This document shows positions 43,067 through 52,648 of a stretch of DNA of 64,000 nt, piece by piece. How positions within the stretch are numbered: the first letter of the stretch is position 1; every line of letters begins with the position of its first letter. The position numbers and the translations under genes were made by a program. The notes beneath the pieces are model-generated. The model was not told the origin of the DNA and did not search any database. It was given only the letters and a program-made list of their open reading frames with translations. The DNA is taken from assembly GCA_016715945.1 (NCBI GenBank), contig JADJXJ010000001.1, positions 558,001 to 622,000 of the forward strand, read 5' to 3'. This DNA comes from Bacteroidota bacterium (GTDB lineage Bacteria > Bacteroidota > Bacteroidia > Bacteroidales > F082).

Positions 43067-44113
43067 GTTTGCGGGCTGGTATAGAATTTCAATATTTTTT
43101 GTTCGGTGGGAAAAAAAATAAAACACAAAAGGGTAGGCAATGAGTGTCGGCTTACTCGCTGTCCGTTTGTTGAATCATTTCTATGTATGTGTTCACCTCT
43201 CAAAATGGTTTACTTTTTTCTTGTTTATGTCAGTCGTTTAGTTGTTGTCGTGTCGTCTTTTACGCTTGCTGGTAACGATAAGCATTTTATTCATCGTTTC
43301 CCTGCAAATATAATCCATAGTTGAAAGAAGTCATATACTTGCTGCGGGTTAAACAGAAAGACTTGGGAAATGATGAATAAAATGAAGTTGGACTAAGCCG
43401 CCTGGCTATAGGTTTTCTATGAATGCTTTATTCAGCATGACTGTTTTAGAGATCACTCTAATGTGATGTTCCTCTTTTTCATAGATGTAAAACGATTGAT
43501 AATCTTGGATTTTTTTGTAGTCAGGGCATAAGCAATCCCATGATGGCCGATGAGCCAATGAGATGATGGAAATTTGTCAATGAACGAAATGGGTAAATGC
43601 TTACCTATCCGGGTTTCAACATGCCGGCAACCTCAGCAGGTACAGGTTTTATGATTACTGGTTGGTTGGCAAATGTTAAAACTATATAAAAACCGTTTAA
43701 GTCAATAGGTTTAACAAAAAAAATCAGAATGTCTTAACATATTGATAAATAATTACATAGAAATTCTACATCGGGTGCCCTTTTGATATGCTGTTATACA
43801 AAGGCCGGTTTTCAGGGGTTTTGGGATGTGTTGGGTCGCTTTGTCGCCAGCATAAGGTGATTGGGAAAGCGTTAGATGCCCGGCTCAGCCCAAAGGTCAG
43901 CAGGTGAAGGGAGCTGCTCTGGGGCTGACAACGTCCGCTGAAGTACATGCGAGGTTTTTCGGGATGGTTGGTTACAGGAAAGCGGATGGTCCAGGGTTGG
44001 TGCTGTTGCATCCGGCACTATAGTATAAATCATTGTCTATGAATCAAACCAACACCTTGTATTATATGTCAGACTGAGGTGAATGGGGTAGGGCAGGATG
44101 GGGGTTCCGGGCA
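43067..44113. other. Non-coding stretch between hsdR and rsgA
   Basis: About 1 kb with no gene I can support. An 81-codon minus-strand frame (43766-44011) and short frames near 42.9-43.3 kb have no signal peptide, promoter or family and look like chance. Composition is AT-rich up to about 43.75 kb and then returns to the level of the flanks, so the right edge of the acquired DNA is probably here. Confidence 0.5.
43305..43312 (-). promoter_or_regulatory. Candidate -7 promoter box upstream of hsdR
   Basis: Minus-strand TATATTTG fits TAnnTTTG. It is about 385 bases upstream of the hsdR start, which is long for this genome, so it may drive a leader or something else. Confidence 0.3.
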
Positions 44114-45181
44114 TCAGCCATCCAGGTGGTGGTTGCCTTTTTTGTAGTTTTTTTTCATCTTGCCAAAGGCCTTGTCTTTCATGCGGCGGGTTTCGGCTGT
44201 GGCTTCATGATGGGCTCTTTCCCTCTCCAGGCGGAGGTAGTTGTCGAGGGTGCCCTGGTCAATTTCGCCGGCTTCGACAGCTTGAAGCACTGCGCAACCC
44301 TTCATGGAGGTATGCCTGCAATCGCTGAATCTGCATTGCTGCGCAAGACTTATAATGCGGTCGAATGTGGTTTCAAGGCCGCTGGCGGTATCCGCTATTC
44401 CCACTTCCCGCATGCCTGGGTTGTCCACGAGTATTCCGCCACTTTCGAGCACCATCAGTTCCCTGTGGGTGGTAATGTGGCGTCCTTTGTTGGTGATCCC
44501 GCTGATCAGACCTGTTTTCATCAGATTTCTGCCGGCAAGATTGTTCATCAATGTCGATTTACCGACACCCGAAGAACCAAGCATGCAATATGTTTTTCCC
44601 TTTTTTATCATATTGTTAAGTATCACATAGCCTTCCCGGGTTGAGTTGCTGATTGCGATTACCAGAATTTCAGGAATTCTTGCTTTGATGAGGTTTTGCA
44701 GCTCTTCAAGCTGTTGCGCGCCAATGAGGTCGGTTTTGCTGAGCACGATAATCGGTAGCACATTGGATGCGTGGCAAATTGTAAGGTATCTTTCGAGTCT
44801 GTTTATACTGAAATCCCTGTCCACGGCCTGCATTAAAAAGGCAAAATCGATGTTTGCCGCAATAAGCTGAATCTCTCCGGTCTGGCCAGCGGCCTGACGT
44901 TTGATGAGGGAGAATCTTGGAAATATTTCATGAATAATCGCCGGCCCGGAATCGAAGGTTGTTAAGGCTACCCAGTCGCCCACGGCCGGAAAGTCTTCGC
45001 GGCTAAGCGCTGTGAACCTCATGTTTCCGGTAATTTCGGCTTCGTATTCGCCTGATGCGGTTCTTACCTTGTATCTTTCCTTATGTTCTGCAACTACCCT
45101 ACCTACTTCAAAGTTGCTTAAATGGTGTTCGATTCTGAATGCTTCGAACTTATTATTGTATCCTAATTCTTCCGGGGTCAT
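44114..45181 (-). CDS. rsgA: Ribosome small-subunit-dependent GTPase A
   Basis: Circularly permuted GTPase that assists 30S subunit maturation. The 355-residue product has an N-terminal OB fold, then the permuted G motifs: G4 LSKTDL (148-152), G1 LGSSGVGKST (201-210) and G3 DNPG (253-256). A C-terminal zinc site follows with Cys283, Cys288, His290 and Cys296 (CRFSDCRHTSMKGC). It lies 6 bases downstream of a GNAT gene and is probably the distal gene of a longer minus-strand operon. Confidence 0.95.
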   Translation of the reverse strand: MTPEELGYNNKFEAFRIEHHLSNFEVGRVVAEHKERYKVRTASGEYEAEITGNMRFTALSREDFPAVGDWVALTTFDSGPAIIHEIFPRFSLIKRQAAGQTGEIQLIAANIDFAFLMQAVDRDFSINRLERYLTICHASNVLPIIVLSKTDLIGAQQLEELQNLIKARIPEILVIAISNSTREGYVILNNMIKKGKTYCMLGSSGVGKSTLMNNLAGRNLMKTGLISGITNKGRHITTHRELMVLESGGILVDNPGMREVGIADTASGLETTFDRIISLAQQCRFSDCRHTSMKGCAVLQAVEAGEIDQGTLDNYLRLERERAHHEATAETRRMKDKAFGKMKKNYKKGNHHLDG

Positions 45182-45187
45182 TTGTTT

Positions 45188-45799
45188 CTAATGCGTTATT
45201 TCGATTTTAGGTTTTCCCTTTTCTTTTGGTGGGAAATATGTTTCAAACTCATTGAGTTCTTCTTCATTGATTTCGAATGCTTTATCTTCGTAAAACCTGC
45301 CCTTTACCGTTCGGAAAGCATCCGCATTTAGTTCCAGTGCCATAAACGGTTCGAAGTTGAGTCCGTCTTTTGTTGTGATGCCGTATGCCTGTGCATTTAC
45401 AAATCCAAATCGCCGGTAATATGCCGGATGCCCGAACAGTATCATTCCGGCAAAGCCTGATGATCTGGCAATTGAGATTGAGTCGGTTAACAGTTTTCCT
45501 CCTATTCCTTTGTTCTGCCATTCGGGAAGCACCGAAACAGGCCCCACGCACAGCACTTCATGCTCATGGCCCATATTGTCGATAACCTTTGCTCTGGTGG
45601 TAATGCTGTGTCCGACGATTCCCTGCTCCGCAATTGCTACAAGGTCGAGTTTGGGGATATAGCTATCACTCTTTCTGAGTTTGTATAAAACAAGGTGTTC
45701 GTCGCATCCGGGTTTGAACAGATTCCAGAAAGTTTCTCTGGTGAGGTGCAATGTGGTTTCAAATTCTGCGGCTTTTGTTTGCCTGATTTCTATCTTCAT
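45188..45799 (-). CDS. GNAT family N-acetyltransferase
   Basis: The 203-residue product resembles YhbS-type acetyltransferases. The acetyl-CoA loop is seen as VLPEWQNKGIGGKLL (near residues 91-105), followed by the characteristic GHPAYYRRFGFVNA. The acceptor substrate is unknown. It lies between the LytTR regulator and rsgA on the same strand, 6 bases before rsgA. Confidence 0.85.
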   Translation of the reverse strand: MKIEIRQTKAAEFETTLHLTRETFWNLFKPGCDEHLVLYKLRKSDSYIPKLDLVAIAEQGIVGHSITTRAKVIDNMGHEHEVLCVGPVSVLPEWQNKGIGGKLLTDSISIARSSGFAGMILFGHPAYYRRFGFVNAQAYGITTKDGLNFEPFMALELNADAFRTVKGRFYEDKAFEINEEELNEFETYFPPKEKGKPKIEITH

Positions 45800-45859
45800 T
45801 AGGGGTGATTTTACTTTCAGATTTATTGTTTGATGCTCCAGGCGTTTTGGCGGTCATAT

Positions 45860-46624
45860 TTACATATTGAGCCATTCGCGAAAGCTGGCTGCACGGTCGG
45901 TGCTTACGATGGTGTCGAAATCATCTTCCGGTTTTGGTGCAAGTATGAGTTTAATTCTGCCTCTGGAGTAGGCATGCATGCTTTGGATTGATTTCAGGGC
46001 GATGATAAACTTTCTGTTGATTCTGAAGAATTTATCAGGGTTCAGCAGGCTTTCAAGTTTGTCGAGGGTATAGTCAAGGGTAAATGTTGAGCCATCTGTC
46101 AACCGGGTATACACTGCGTTTTCGTGTGCAAAACAATAGGCGATATCGCTAACCTCGATCACCTTGATTTTTGATCCAATGGTTACGGAAAAGCGGTCGC
46201 GGTATTTTTTTTCATCGGCCGAAAGCAGATTTTTAATGGATTGAAGGTTGATTACCGGACGATTGTTGCTGCTGAACACCTCATATTTCTTTAAGGCAGC
46301 TGCAAGTTCCTCGTGTACAATGGGTTTAAGCAGGTAATCGATACTTTTAAGCTTGAAGGCCCTGATGGCATATTCGTCAAAAGCTGTGGTGAAGATGATC
46401 GGACAGGAGATATCAACTTGTTCGAAAATGGCAAAACTAAGGTCGTCTTCGAGGTGGATATCGAGAAATATCAGATCGGGTTCGGGGTTGTTTCTGAACC
46501 ATTTCACCGAATCGCTCACCGATTCAAGTTCGGCGACTACACGAATCTCCGGATTAAATTCGTTGATCATGTTTTTCAGGCGGAGTGCTGCAAAGGCCTC
46601 ATCTTCAATTATTACGACTTTCAT
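45860..46624 (-). CDS. LytTR-family response regulator
   Basis: The 254-residue product has a receiver domain (acidic pair at Glu7-Asp8, phosphoacceptor Asp55 in LIFLDIHL, Lys100 in YLLKP) and a C-terminal LytTR DNA-binding domain (about 145-252, with FFRINRKFIIALKSI). LytTR regulators bind as dimers to imperfect direct repeats. The cognate LytS-type kinase lies 11 bases upstream. Likely targets may be nearby envelope genes, but no LytTR binding repeat was identified. Confidence 0.93.
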   Translation of the reverse strand: MKVVIIEDEAFAALRLKNMINEFNPEIRVVAELESVSDSVKWFRNNPEPDLIFLDIHLEDDLSFAIFEQVDISCPIIFTTAFDEYAIRAFKLKSIDYLLKPIVHEELAAALKKYEVFSSNNRPVINLQSIKNLLSADEKKYRDRFSVTIGSKIKVIEVSDIAYCFAHENAVYTRLTDGSTFTLDYTLDKLESLLNPDKFFRINRKFIIALKSIQSMHAYSRGRIKLILAPKPEDDFDTIVSTDRAASFREWLNM

Positions 46625-46635
46625 TGTGGAATTAT

Positions 46636-48759
46636 TTACACCGAAGTTGATTTTTCTGGTTTCAGCAAAGGTAAACGGGCAATAAAATGCCCGTCGGATA
46701 TCAGAAAAGCTGGGTGGTCGTTGCTGACGAGCGCATAGCGGCGTTTAATGTTGTCGAGACCAACGCCTGTAGATATTGGTTTTGTTTCGCGCAGGTTGAG
46801 GTTGTTCACGATGTTGAGCCTTCGATTTTCGTCAACAAAAATGTTGATTAATAATGGTTTGGACTTTGAGAATGTGTTGTGCTTAATGGCGTTCTCGATG
46901 ATCAGTTGTATGGCCAGGGGGAGAATAAAAAACTCGAGCCAGGTTTTTTCGATTTTGATTTCAACCCGGATCTTGTGCATAAACCTGATTTCGAGCAGAA
47001 AGAGGTAGGCTTGCAAAAAATCCATTTCGGTACTCAGGCTGACAAGATCTTTTTCCTTGTATTCCAATACATAACGATAGACTTTCGACAGCCTTTCGGT
47101 GAACGATTCGGCAAGATCGGGGTCGAGCTTAATGAGCGAGGTGAGCACGTTGAGGCTGTTGAACAAAAAGTGTGGGTTCACCTGTTGCTTGAGCACTTCG
47201 AACTGCGACTGAAGGTTTTCTTTCTGGAGTTTGAGCAGCTGGGTGTTGGCCTCGGTGAGTTGACGTGTTCGCTCGGCTACACTCTGCTCGAGCGAATTGT
47301 TAATTCTTTCGAGTTCCTCTTTTGCTTTTAATAGATTCATCTCCTGTCGTTTGCGCTCCGAGATATCGATAATGATGCCCCTACGGCCGGTAACTTTACC
47401 ATTGCTGATGATTGGGGAGCCAAAGACCAGGACCGGACAGCGCGTGCCATCATGCTTTATGGCTGTATATTCCGATGGTTCGGTTAACATGCCGTCGTTC
47501 GAAGCTTGTATGTTTTTGGCTATGAGCGGCAGATCCTCTTTAACAAAGCAATCGAGCACCGAATGCATTTTGCCCGGCTCGTTTGGAGGCGGACCAAAAA
47601 AGGCATATCCAGCTTTGTTGCCAAAAACTACATTTCCTTGCATGTCAAGTTCAAATACCGGCTGAGGTAAGAAATCCATAAATTCCCTGAAATTTTGCTG
47701 GCTTTCTTTTGCTGCCTGCTCGGCTTCTTTCCGGCGTGTGATGTCGGTGATGATGCCATCAATAAAAATTTGTTCACCCGCTGTGTGGCCTGCTCTTTTT
47801 CCGCTTTCATGCACCCAGACAAGCTTGCCGTTTTTATGGATAATCCGGTATTCGATGTCGTAGTGCCGCTGCTCGTTCATGGCTAATGCGATAGCCGCCC
47901 TCACCTGATCCTGGTCTCCGGGATAAATCAGCGAGGCAAAACTTGCCCCAGGCTTGTCGACGAGCTCGCTCGCATGGTAGCCGGAGATATCGAATATCTT
48001 TTCGCTGATGTAGATCATAGTGTAATTCCGGTCGAAAAGGCAACGGAATGCTGCACCGGCAAGATTCGTCAGGATGCTGCTCAGCTGCTCCCTGCTTTGG
48101 TTAAGCTGTTCGGTAAGCTGCTCCCGTTTAAGTATCTCCTCCTGAAGTTTAAGGTTAAGCTGTCGCTCCTGTTCGATCAGTTTCCGGGCATATGCTGCCT
48201 TTTCCGTTTCAGCCCGCATGTTTGCTTCCATGATTGCCCTGGCAGATGCCTCGCTGATCAGTTCGCGCCCGAGCCTTTCAGCCTCTCGCACCGATCTTGC
48301 ACTGTCGTCGGAATAAATTAGCGCTTCGAGTACCATCATCAGGAAAATGTTCAGCACAATCATGTAGTAAACATTGTTCAAAACGGTGGTTGAATCGCTT
48401 TCCAGTCCAAAAAATAACATTGCAGGAATGATCACAAGCGGTGTGACGATCAATCCACCTAAAAGTGCTGCTGCAAACTGTATGGCAAACCTTTTCAGAG
48501 GCTTGGTCCTCCAGGGAAGTTTCCTGTTGAGGCGGCGCACCAGCTGCAAACTGGGAACAGTGAGCAAAGCGGATGCAAAAAAGGTGAACATCAGTCCACG
48601 CAGCATACGCATGCCAAGCTTTAGCAAATCGGCAAATAGCTCAGGAGTGTTGAAATAGATCTGCGAGATAACGATGATTTGCATTCCTAAAGAAAGCAGA
48701 ATCAGCACTTTGATAATCTTTCCCGGTGGAATTCCTGAATTTGTATCAGCTTGGTTCAT
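46636..48759 (-). CDS. LytS-type sensor histidine kinase with PAS domains
   Basis: The ~707-residue product has about four N-terminal transmembrane helices (residues ~18-150), a coiled coil, and two PAS/PAC modules (one around FRCLFDRNYTMIYISEKIFD, one around FMDFLPQPVFELDMQGNVVF). After another coiled coil comes a His_kinase domain of the LytS kind with NPHFLFNSLN carrying the phospho-His. The ATP site reads IIENAIKHN and GVGLDNIKRRY. The ATG at 48759 is chosen; an upstream TTG (48798) overlapping the hydrolase stop is less likely. Its partner regulator follows after 11 bases. Confidence 0.92.
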   Translation of the reverse strand: MNQADTNSGIPPGKIIKVLILLSLGMQIIVISQIYFNTPELFADLLKLGMRMLRGLMFTFFASALLTVPSLQLVRRLNRKLPWRTKPLKRFAIQFAAALLGGLIVTPLVIIPAMLFFGLESDSTTVLNNVYYMIVLNIFLMMVLEALIYSDDSARSVREAERLGRELISEASARAIMEANMRAETEKAAYARKLIEQERQLNLKLQEEILKREQLTEQLNQSREQLSSILTNLAGAAFRCLFDRNYTMIYISEKIFDISGYHASELVDKPGASFASLIYPGDQDQVRAAIALAMNEQRHYDIEYRIIHKNGKLVWVHESGKRAGHTAGEQIFIDGIITDITRRKEAEQAAKESQQNFREFMDFLPQPVFELDMQGNVVFGNKAGYAFFGPPPNEPGKMHSVLDCFVKEDLPLIAKNIQASNDGMLTEPSEYTAIKHDGTRCPVLVFGSPIISNGKVTGRRGIIIDISERKRQEMNLLKAKEELERINNSLEQSVAERTRQLTEANTQLLKLQKENLQSQFEVLKQQVNPHFLFNSLNVLTSLIKLDPDLAESFTERLSKVYRYVLEYKEKDLVSLSTEMDFLQAYLFLLEIRFMHKIRVEIKIEKTWLEFFILPLAIQLIIENAIKHNTFSKSKPLLINIFVDENRRLNIVNNLNLRETKPISTGVGLDNIKRRYALVSNDHPAFLISDGHFIARLPLLKPEKSTSV

Positions 48760-48791
48760 GGTTTGCGAAATCGTGGGTGTGGTGAACAAAC

Positions 48792-49916
48792 TTAGCAATC
48801 AATTTTCTGATTCCGGGAACCGTGGAAAATATCATTGACAATATTTTCCTTTAATCGCTGGGGCTCCTCAAACAACGGTCCGTGTGCAGAATTTTCGAAG
48901 ATATAGAGCTTTTTTATAGGCGCTTCGAGCTGCCCGAAATATGCTTCTGTAAGCGCTGAATTTACCGTCAGGTCATGCAATCCGCAAAAGAAAAATACCG
49001 GAATTTCAAGTTTTGGGTATCTTGCGGCAAAGTTTGTATTGAGTGTCTGGTTTTTTAAACCGGTTCCGGGAAGAAAAAATAATTTAGCTTTCCAAATGTT
49101 GAATTTTTCGGCTAAAGTGTACGCTTTACAAGTCATTACCGGCACGAAAATGCCACCATAAACCGATTTCATTTCCCGCATTGTTCCAATTCCAAGTTTG
49201 TGCATGAGCTTGTCTCTGAGTGCAGCATTGTAGAATGCCTGAAGATCTGCTTCGCTGGCAAGCTGATTGAACTTGTTTAGTCGTCTGATTGCCAGGTAGT
49301 TATTTTGGGCGCGCAATTGATTGTTTATATATGCGTAAGCAATTCTTTCCGATGCAACCTGATTGGTTATCTGACCCATTGCAAGATAGGCGTGAAACAA
49401 GCCGGGATTTTCGGCCACAGCCGGCAAAGCTATTGTTGTGCCACCCGACCATGCCATGATGTAGATCTTTTCTTTGCAGAAGCGATTGCGGAGGTAATTG
49501 GTTACTTCAATTGCATCCGAAACAAGTTGTTCGAGGCTCATGCTTTCGGCGGTTACTTTCTTGTTGTACGACAGGCCTCCGCCGCGTTGTTCCCAATAGT
49601 AAACAGTAAAAAACTGCTCAAGACCGGGCTTGTACTTTTCGAACAGGAAATAGTTCGGGAAGCAGGGACCACCGTGCAGAAACAGCAAAACAGGATTTGC
49701 AGTGTCCATCGACAGTATAAACATGCCTTGTTGCACTCCACCGATTTCGATAAAAATTTTTTCCGAAATACTATTGGTTAAAAGCTCGCCGGAATCGTTT
49801 TTAAATACCTCGGGTTTTCCCGGACTTTCTACAAATAAAAGGGCAATGAAACCTGATGCCAGGGCGAGAAAAATTATTAATGACAGCATCATTCTGTATT
49901 TTGTTTTCGAAGTCAT
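48792..49916 (-). CDS. Membrane-anchored alpha/beta hydrolase
   Basis: The 374-residue product has one N-terminal hydrophobic helix (about 9-30) and an alpha/beta-hydrolase fold. The oxyanion-hole motif is LFLHGGP, the nucleophile elbow is MAWSGGT (Ser in a W-S-G-G context), the acid is in FFFCGLHDLTVN and the His is in SAHGPLFEE. The HGGP and WEQRGGG motifs resemble the proline iminopeptidase branch. Predicted to face the periplasm. It is upstream of and close to the kinase gene, so it could be cotranscribed with the two-component system. Confidence 0.8.
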   Translation of the reverse strand: MTSKTKYRMMLSLIIFLALASGFIALLFVESPGKPEVFKNDSGELLTNSISEKIFIEIGGVQQGMFILSMDTANPVLLFLHGGPCFPNYFLFEKYKPGLEQFFTVYYWEQRGGGLSYNKKVTAESMSLEQLVSDAIEVTNYLRNRFCKEKIYIMAWSGGTTIALPAVAENPGLFHAYLAMGQITNQVASERIAYAYINNQLRAQNNYLAIRRLNKFNQLASEADLQAFYNAALRDKLMHKLGIGTMREMKSVYGGIFVPVMTCKAYTLAEKFNIWKAKLFFLPGTGLKNQTLNTNFAARYPKLEIPVFFFCGLHDLTVNSALTEAYFGQLEAPIKKLYIFENSAHGPLFEEPQRLKENIVNDIFHGSRNQKIDC

Positions 49917-49938
49917 AAATTGATATCAAATAATGATG

Positions 49939-50766
49939 CTATTCTATTAAATCAGTCAGTTGGTAATAGGGAATTTTGTAAGTTGGTTCGAAACCGAGAT
50001 GCAGCGCAAGTCTATAGGAGCCGGTGTTTTCGAGCCTGCATGCCCAAACCGGTTCCAGATTATTTTCGATACAATAATCAATGAGCGCAGCGCAACAATG
50101 CCATGCCAGACCCATGCCACGAAATGCCGGAATTGTTTCAATACCAATTTCAAGATAGCCGTCAAGTAGAAATGCCGAGAATGCTGTTGAGGCAACGGTT
50201 TCGCCGTAACTTACACTAAAACCTGCGCCCATTTTAACGAAATCATCAGCATTATTCCAGAAATTTGAAGGGACAACGCTTCCTTTAAATGTGGCAAAAA
50301 TTTGTTCGTTAACCGGTTCAATACGAAACCCATCTGGCAACATGGGTCTTTTGCATTTCCCGAATTTCTGTTGGTTAAAACGGAAGTTTACCCTTGTTTG
50401 CAGCTCAATTTTTTTCTTCAATCCGTTACTGTTTGCCCCGTTATGCTTTAAATCAGTTATCAAACCAATGACATCGTTCCAGCCATGAGGAAAAACCTGT
50501 AACCATTCTGTCCCGTGTAGCTTAGATTCTGTGTTAAGGACTTCGCTTCTCAGCCATTCCTGTGCCGGTTCCCCGGCCTTACCAACCAAAAGCGACATCC
50601 CATATGGATGTCTGATATAAACAGTTTGTGGTGCGTCCGGATTATCGGCATAGACCTCACCAAAAACATGGCCTTTTAATACCGCCAGTGCAAACAGATG
50701 GTTGTATGGAACCAGCCGTATTACTTCTATTATTTGTTTGTAATTTAGGGTTTCGATGCGTTTCAT
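49939..50766 (-). CDS. GNAT family acetyltransferase
   Basis: The 275-residue product has a divergent N-terminal half and a C-terminal GNAT fold recognisable from YLEIGIETIPAFRGMGLAWHCCAALIDYCI (acetyl-CoA binding) and RLENTGSYRLALHLGF. It resembles the GNAT_acetyltr_2 (FR47-like) group. Substrate unknown. Same strand as the neighbours, 22 bases upstream of the alpha/beta hydrolase. Confidence 0.78.
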   Translation of the reverse strand: MKRIETLNYKQIIEVIRLVPYNHLFALAVLKGHVFGEVYADNPDAPQTVYIRHPYGMSLLVGKAGEPAQEWLRSEVLNTESKLHGTEWLQVFPHGWNDVIGLITDLKHNGANSNGLKKKIELQTRVNFRFNQQKFGKCKRPMLPDGFRIEPVNEQIFATFKGSVVPSNFWNNADDFVKMGAGFSVSYGETVASTAFSAFLLDGYLEIGIETIPAFRGMGLAWHCCAALIDYCIENNLEPVWACRLENTGSYRLALHLGFEPTYKIPYYQLTDLIE

Positions 50767-50805
50767 GCTATTCCATTATAATCAAGTGAATTTAGCAATT
50801 TACAA

Positions 50806-51222
50806 TTAGTGCTCCATTGCCGGCAAAAACATATCACGCATATGCAATCCGCCTTTTAATCCAAGAATTGGAGTGATAATTGCAAATCCCAGATCGATGA
50901 TTCCTGTAAACCAGAATGTTGTCGGAAAGCTTTTATCAAATGCCATAAATACGAATAAAACCACCACATAGAATAGTCGGCCAAATACCAGACAGCCTAT
51001 ATTGAATGCGTATCTGCGTATGTTTAAAGACGACAACAGCTGTAGCCAAGCGAAACAAAGAAAGAAAGAACCAAGGAAGATTGCATAAAAGGGGTGCATC
51101 GCAGGATTATCTATGATTCTTCCGGTGCCGATTGCAAAGATGTAGATCAATCCGGCCATGGTATCCCAAACTCCGCCGGCGGCAAATGCAATTGCTGGTT
51201 GTTTCAGGTTTATTTGCTGCAT
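50806..51222 (-). CDS. Four-helix integral membrane protein, function unknown
   Basis: The 138-residue product is very hydrophobic with four predicted transmembrane helices (roughly 10-32, 43-65, 75-97 and 104-122). No conserved motif is recognised. It lies 11 bases after a small lipoprotein gene on the same strand. Confidence 0.65.
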   Translation of the reverse strand: MQQINLKQPAIAFAAGGVWDTMAGLIYIFAIGTGRIIDNPAMHPFYAIFLGSFFLCFAWLQLLSSLNIRRYAFNIGCLVFGRLFYVVVLFVFMAFDKSFPTTFWFTGIIDLGFAIITPILGLKGGLHMRDMFLPAMEH

Positions 51223-51233
51223 AACTACTTCTT

Positions 51234-51599
51234 TTACTGTATGATGTTCAGATGAAGCGATATTTTTCCTTCGCCCTCGATACTCTGATACCTAAGCTTC
51301 CAATAGCCGGAATATGCACCAAAGCTTTCGTTGATTTGCCATGTTCCGGGATCAGAGATCCGCTTGCTGAAGCACTTTTCTCCATGCGGATCAATTAGTT
51401 CGATAAGCAGGCTGCCGCTATTGATGCTGATGCTTCCTTGGAGAAGTAAGGTTTTGTTGTTTTCAGCCGAAAAGACAACAACATAGCCGGTGGAACCCTG
51501 TTTCAGTTCGGTGTTGAATCCGTGGCGGATGAACGGCTCTTTCTGGCATGCCAGGATCAGCAGAAGCAAGCCGAAGCTGATGTTTACGATTCTTTTCAT
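51234..51599 (-). CDS. Small lipoprotein, function unknown
   Basis: The 121-residue product has a lipobox (LLLLILAC, Cys at about residue 18) and a beta-rich mature part (GYVVVFSAENNKTLLLQGSI; GYWKLRYQSIEGEGKISLHL) that could be a small jelly-roll or lipocalin-like domain. It is in series with the membrane protein downstream. A strong hairpin terminator lies just upstream, separating it from the barrel gene. Confidence 0.68.
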   Translation of the reverse strand: MKRIVNISFGLLLLILACQKEPFIRHGFNTELKQGSTGYVVVFSAENNKTLLLQGSISINSGSLLIELIDPHGEKCFSKRISDPGTWQINESFGAYSGYWKLRYQSIEGEGKISLHLNIIQ

Positions 51600-51625
51600 G
51601 GGATTTGATTTTATTGGTTAGTTTG

Positions 51626-51659
51626 TAAAAGCCATGAGGCGGTTTTGTCCGCCTCATGG
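51626..51659 (-). terminator. Strong hairpin terminator after the barrel gene
   Basis: Perfect 11-base arms CCATGAGGCGG (51632-51642) and CCGCCTCATGG (51649-51659) enclose a 6-base loop. On the minus strand it is followed by CTTTT. It lies 10 bases after the stop of the barrel gene and 32 bases before the next start. Confidence 0.8.
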
Positions 51660-51669
51660 TAGATGCTCA

Positions 51670-52257
51670 TCAGAATTTTTTAACTATACCAAGCCGGAGC
51701 GAGAGGTAGTGGTGCTTAAGGTTTGTGTTGACGCCTTCGACCTCAACATCCCTGTCTAAGAAGTTGAACTTGATGCCGGGAGCTAAGCTCCAGTTCTTGC
51801 CCAAAGCATAATTCATGCCAGCAGCAGCCTGAAATCCAAACCCGTGACCGGTGTCGCCCACGAGCTCCCCTTCTTTGTTTTCGATTTCGATGTGATTGTA
51901 CAATCCAGCGCCTTTAACAATCAGCGACCATGGCGTATTGCCAAGGCTTTGCCTGAACTGAAGCCCAAGAATATAGCCTGTTTCCTCGAACGAAACTTCA
52001 TTGCCTGCAAACGACTCATCGGCTCCGAACCTGTTGTAGCCCCAGCCACCGTAAAGTCCAAACTGAGGGATAATTTCGTAGCTAAGAAGCCCTTCGAAGC
52101 CGAAGCCGGGGTTGAGTGTGGCATTGCCCGGCTTTGCTGTGGAGACCGAAGCTCCTGTGTTAAGTTCAAATCCGAAACGGTTTGTTTTTTCCTGCGCAAA
52201 GAGGTTTCCACTGAGCATCATCGCGATTGCAACTGCAAAAATTGATTTTGTTTTCAT
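51670..52257 (-). CDS. Small outer-membrane beta-barrel (porin-family) protein
   Basis: The 195-residue product has a signal peptide (MKTKSIFAVAIAMMLSGNLFAQ) and an eight-strand-like barrel pattern (FGFELNTGASVS, FGLYGGWGYNRFG, GYILGLQFRQSLG, ...), ending in LSLRLGIVKKF with terminal Phe. It resembles the outer-membrane protein beta-barrel families of Bacteroidota. Monocistronic, with a -7 box at 52292 and a terminator at 51626. Confidence 0.82.
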   Translation of the reverse strand: MKTKSIFAVAIAMMLSGNLFAQEKTNRFGFELNTGASVSTAKPGNATLNPGFGFEGLLSYEIIPQFGLYGGWGYNRFGADESFAGNEVSFEETGYILGLQFRQSLGNTPWSLIVKGAGLYNHIEIENKEGELVGDTGHGFGFQAAAGMNYALGKNWSLAPGIKFNFLDRDVEVEGVNTNLKHHYLSLRLGIVKKF

Positions 52258-52291
52258 TTTGTTAAAGTTTTAATTATGAATGATTTCGAAG

Positions 52292-52299
52292 CAAATGTA
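52292..52299 (-). promoter_or_regulatory. -7 promoter box for the barrel gene
   Basis: Minus-strand TACATTTG fits TAnnTTTG, 35 bases before the ATG; a TTG 21 bases further upstream could be the -33 element. The rest of the 52258-52648 gap shows no gene. Confidence 0.5.
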
Positions 52300-52616
52300 T
52301 GTTCCGCGGCTTGCCACAATCAATTAAAAGCGGGCGAACGCGCTCATCCGGCAGGTGAAACCGAACGTGCTTATGGCGAAAGTGAAAGGAAAAGGGCGAT
52401 GATGCAGGCTGGTTTGTGTTTTTTTACCAGGGTTCGATCCGACAGAGCCAGGTCTTTTTTTCCTTGCAGGGCATTCCTCGTGTTGTTATGGCACCAAAGC
52501 CCCAATATTCACGTGGATAGGTTTGACAGCATTTTCAACATATGGGCGCATTGATTTTCCACCTTTCAACCGGTGCATATCACCCACCTTTCTGAGCCGG
52601 AAATGTCCTAAAGTTG

Positions 52617-52624
52617 TATGTTTG
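52617..52624 (+). promoter_or_regulatory. -7 promoter box for the ABC-F gene
   Basis: TATGTTTG fits TAnnTTTG, 25 bases before ATG 52649. It supports that start over the longer frame from 52523. Confidence 0.55.
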
Positions 52625-52648
52625 CACCCGGCTGTTAACACCTGCTTC

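Noticed and set aside
33163..43330. Possible CRISPR array or prophage in the AT-rich region
   Set aside because: No regularly spaced repeats, Cas genes, integrase or phage structural genes were seen; only RM, effector, one transposase and remnants.
43766..44011. 81-codon minus-strand frame between hsdR and rsgA
   Set aside because: No signal peptide, motif, promoter box or protein-like composition.
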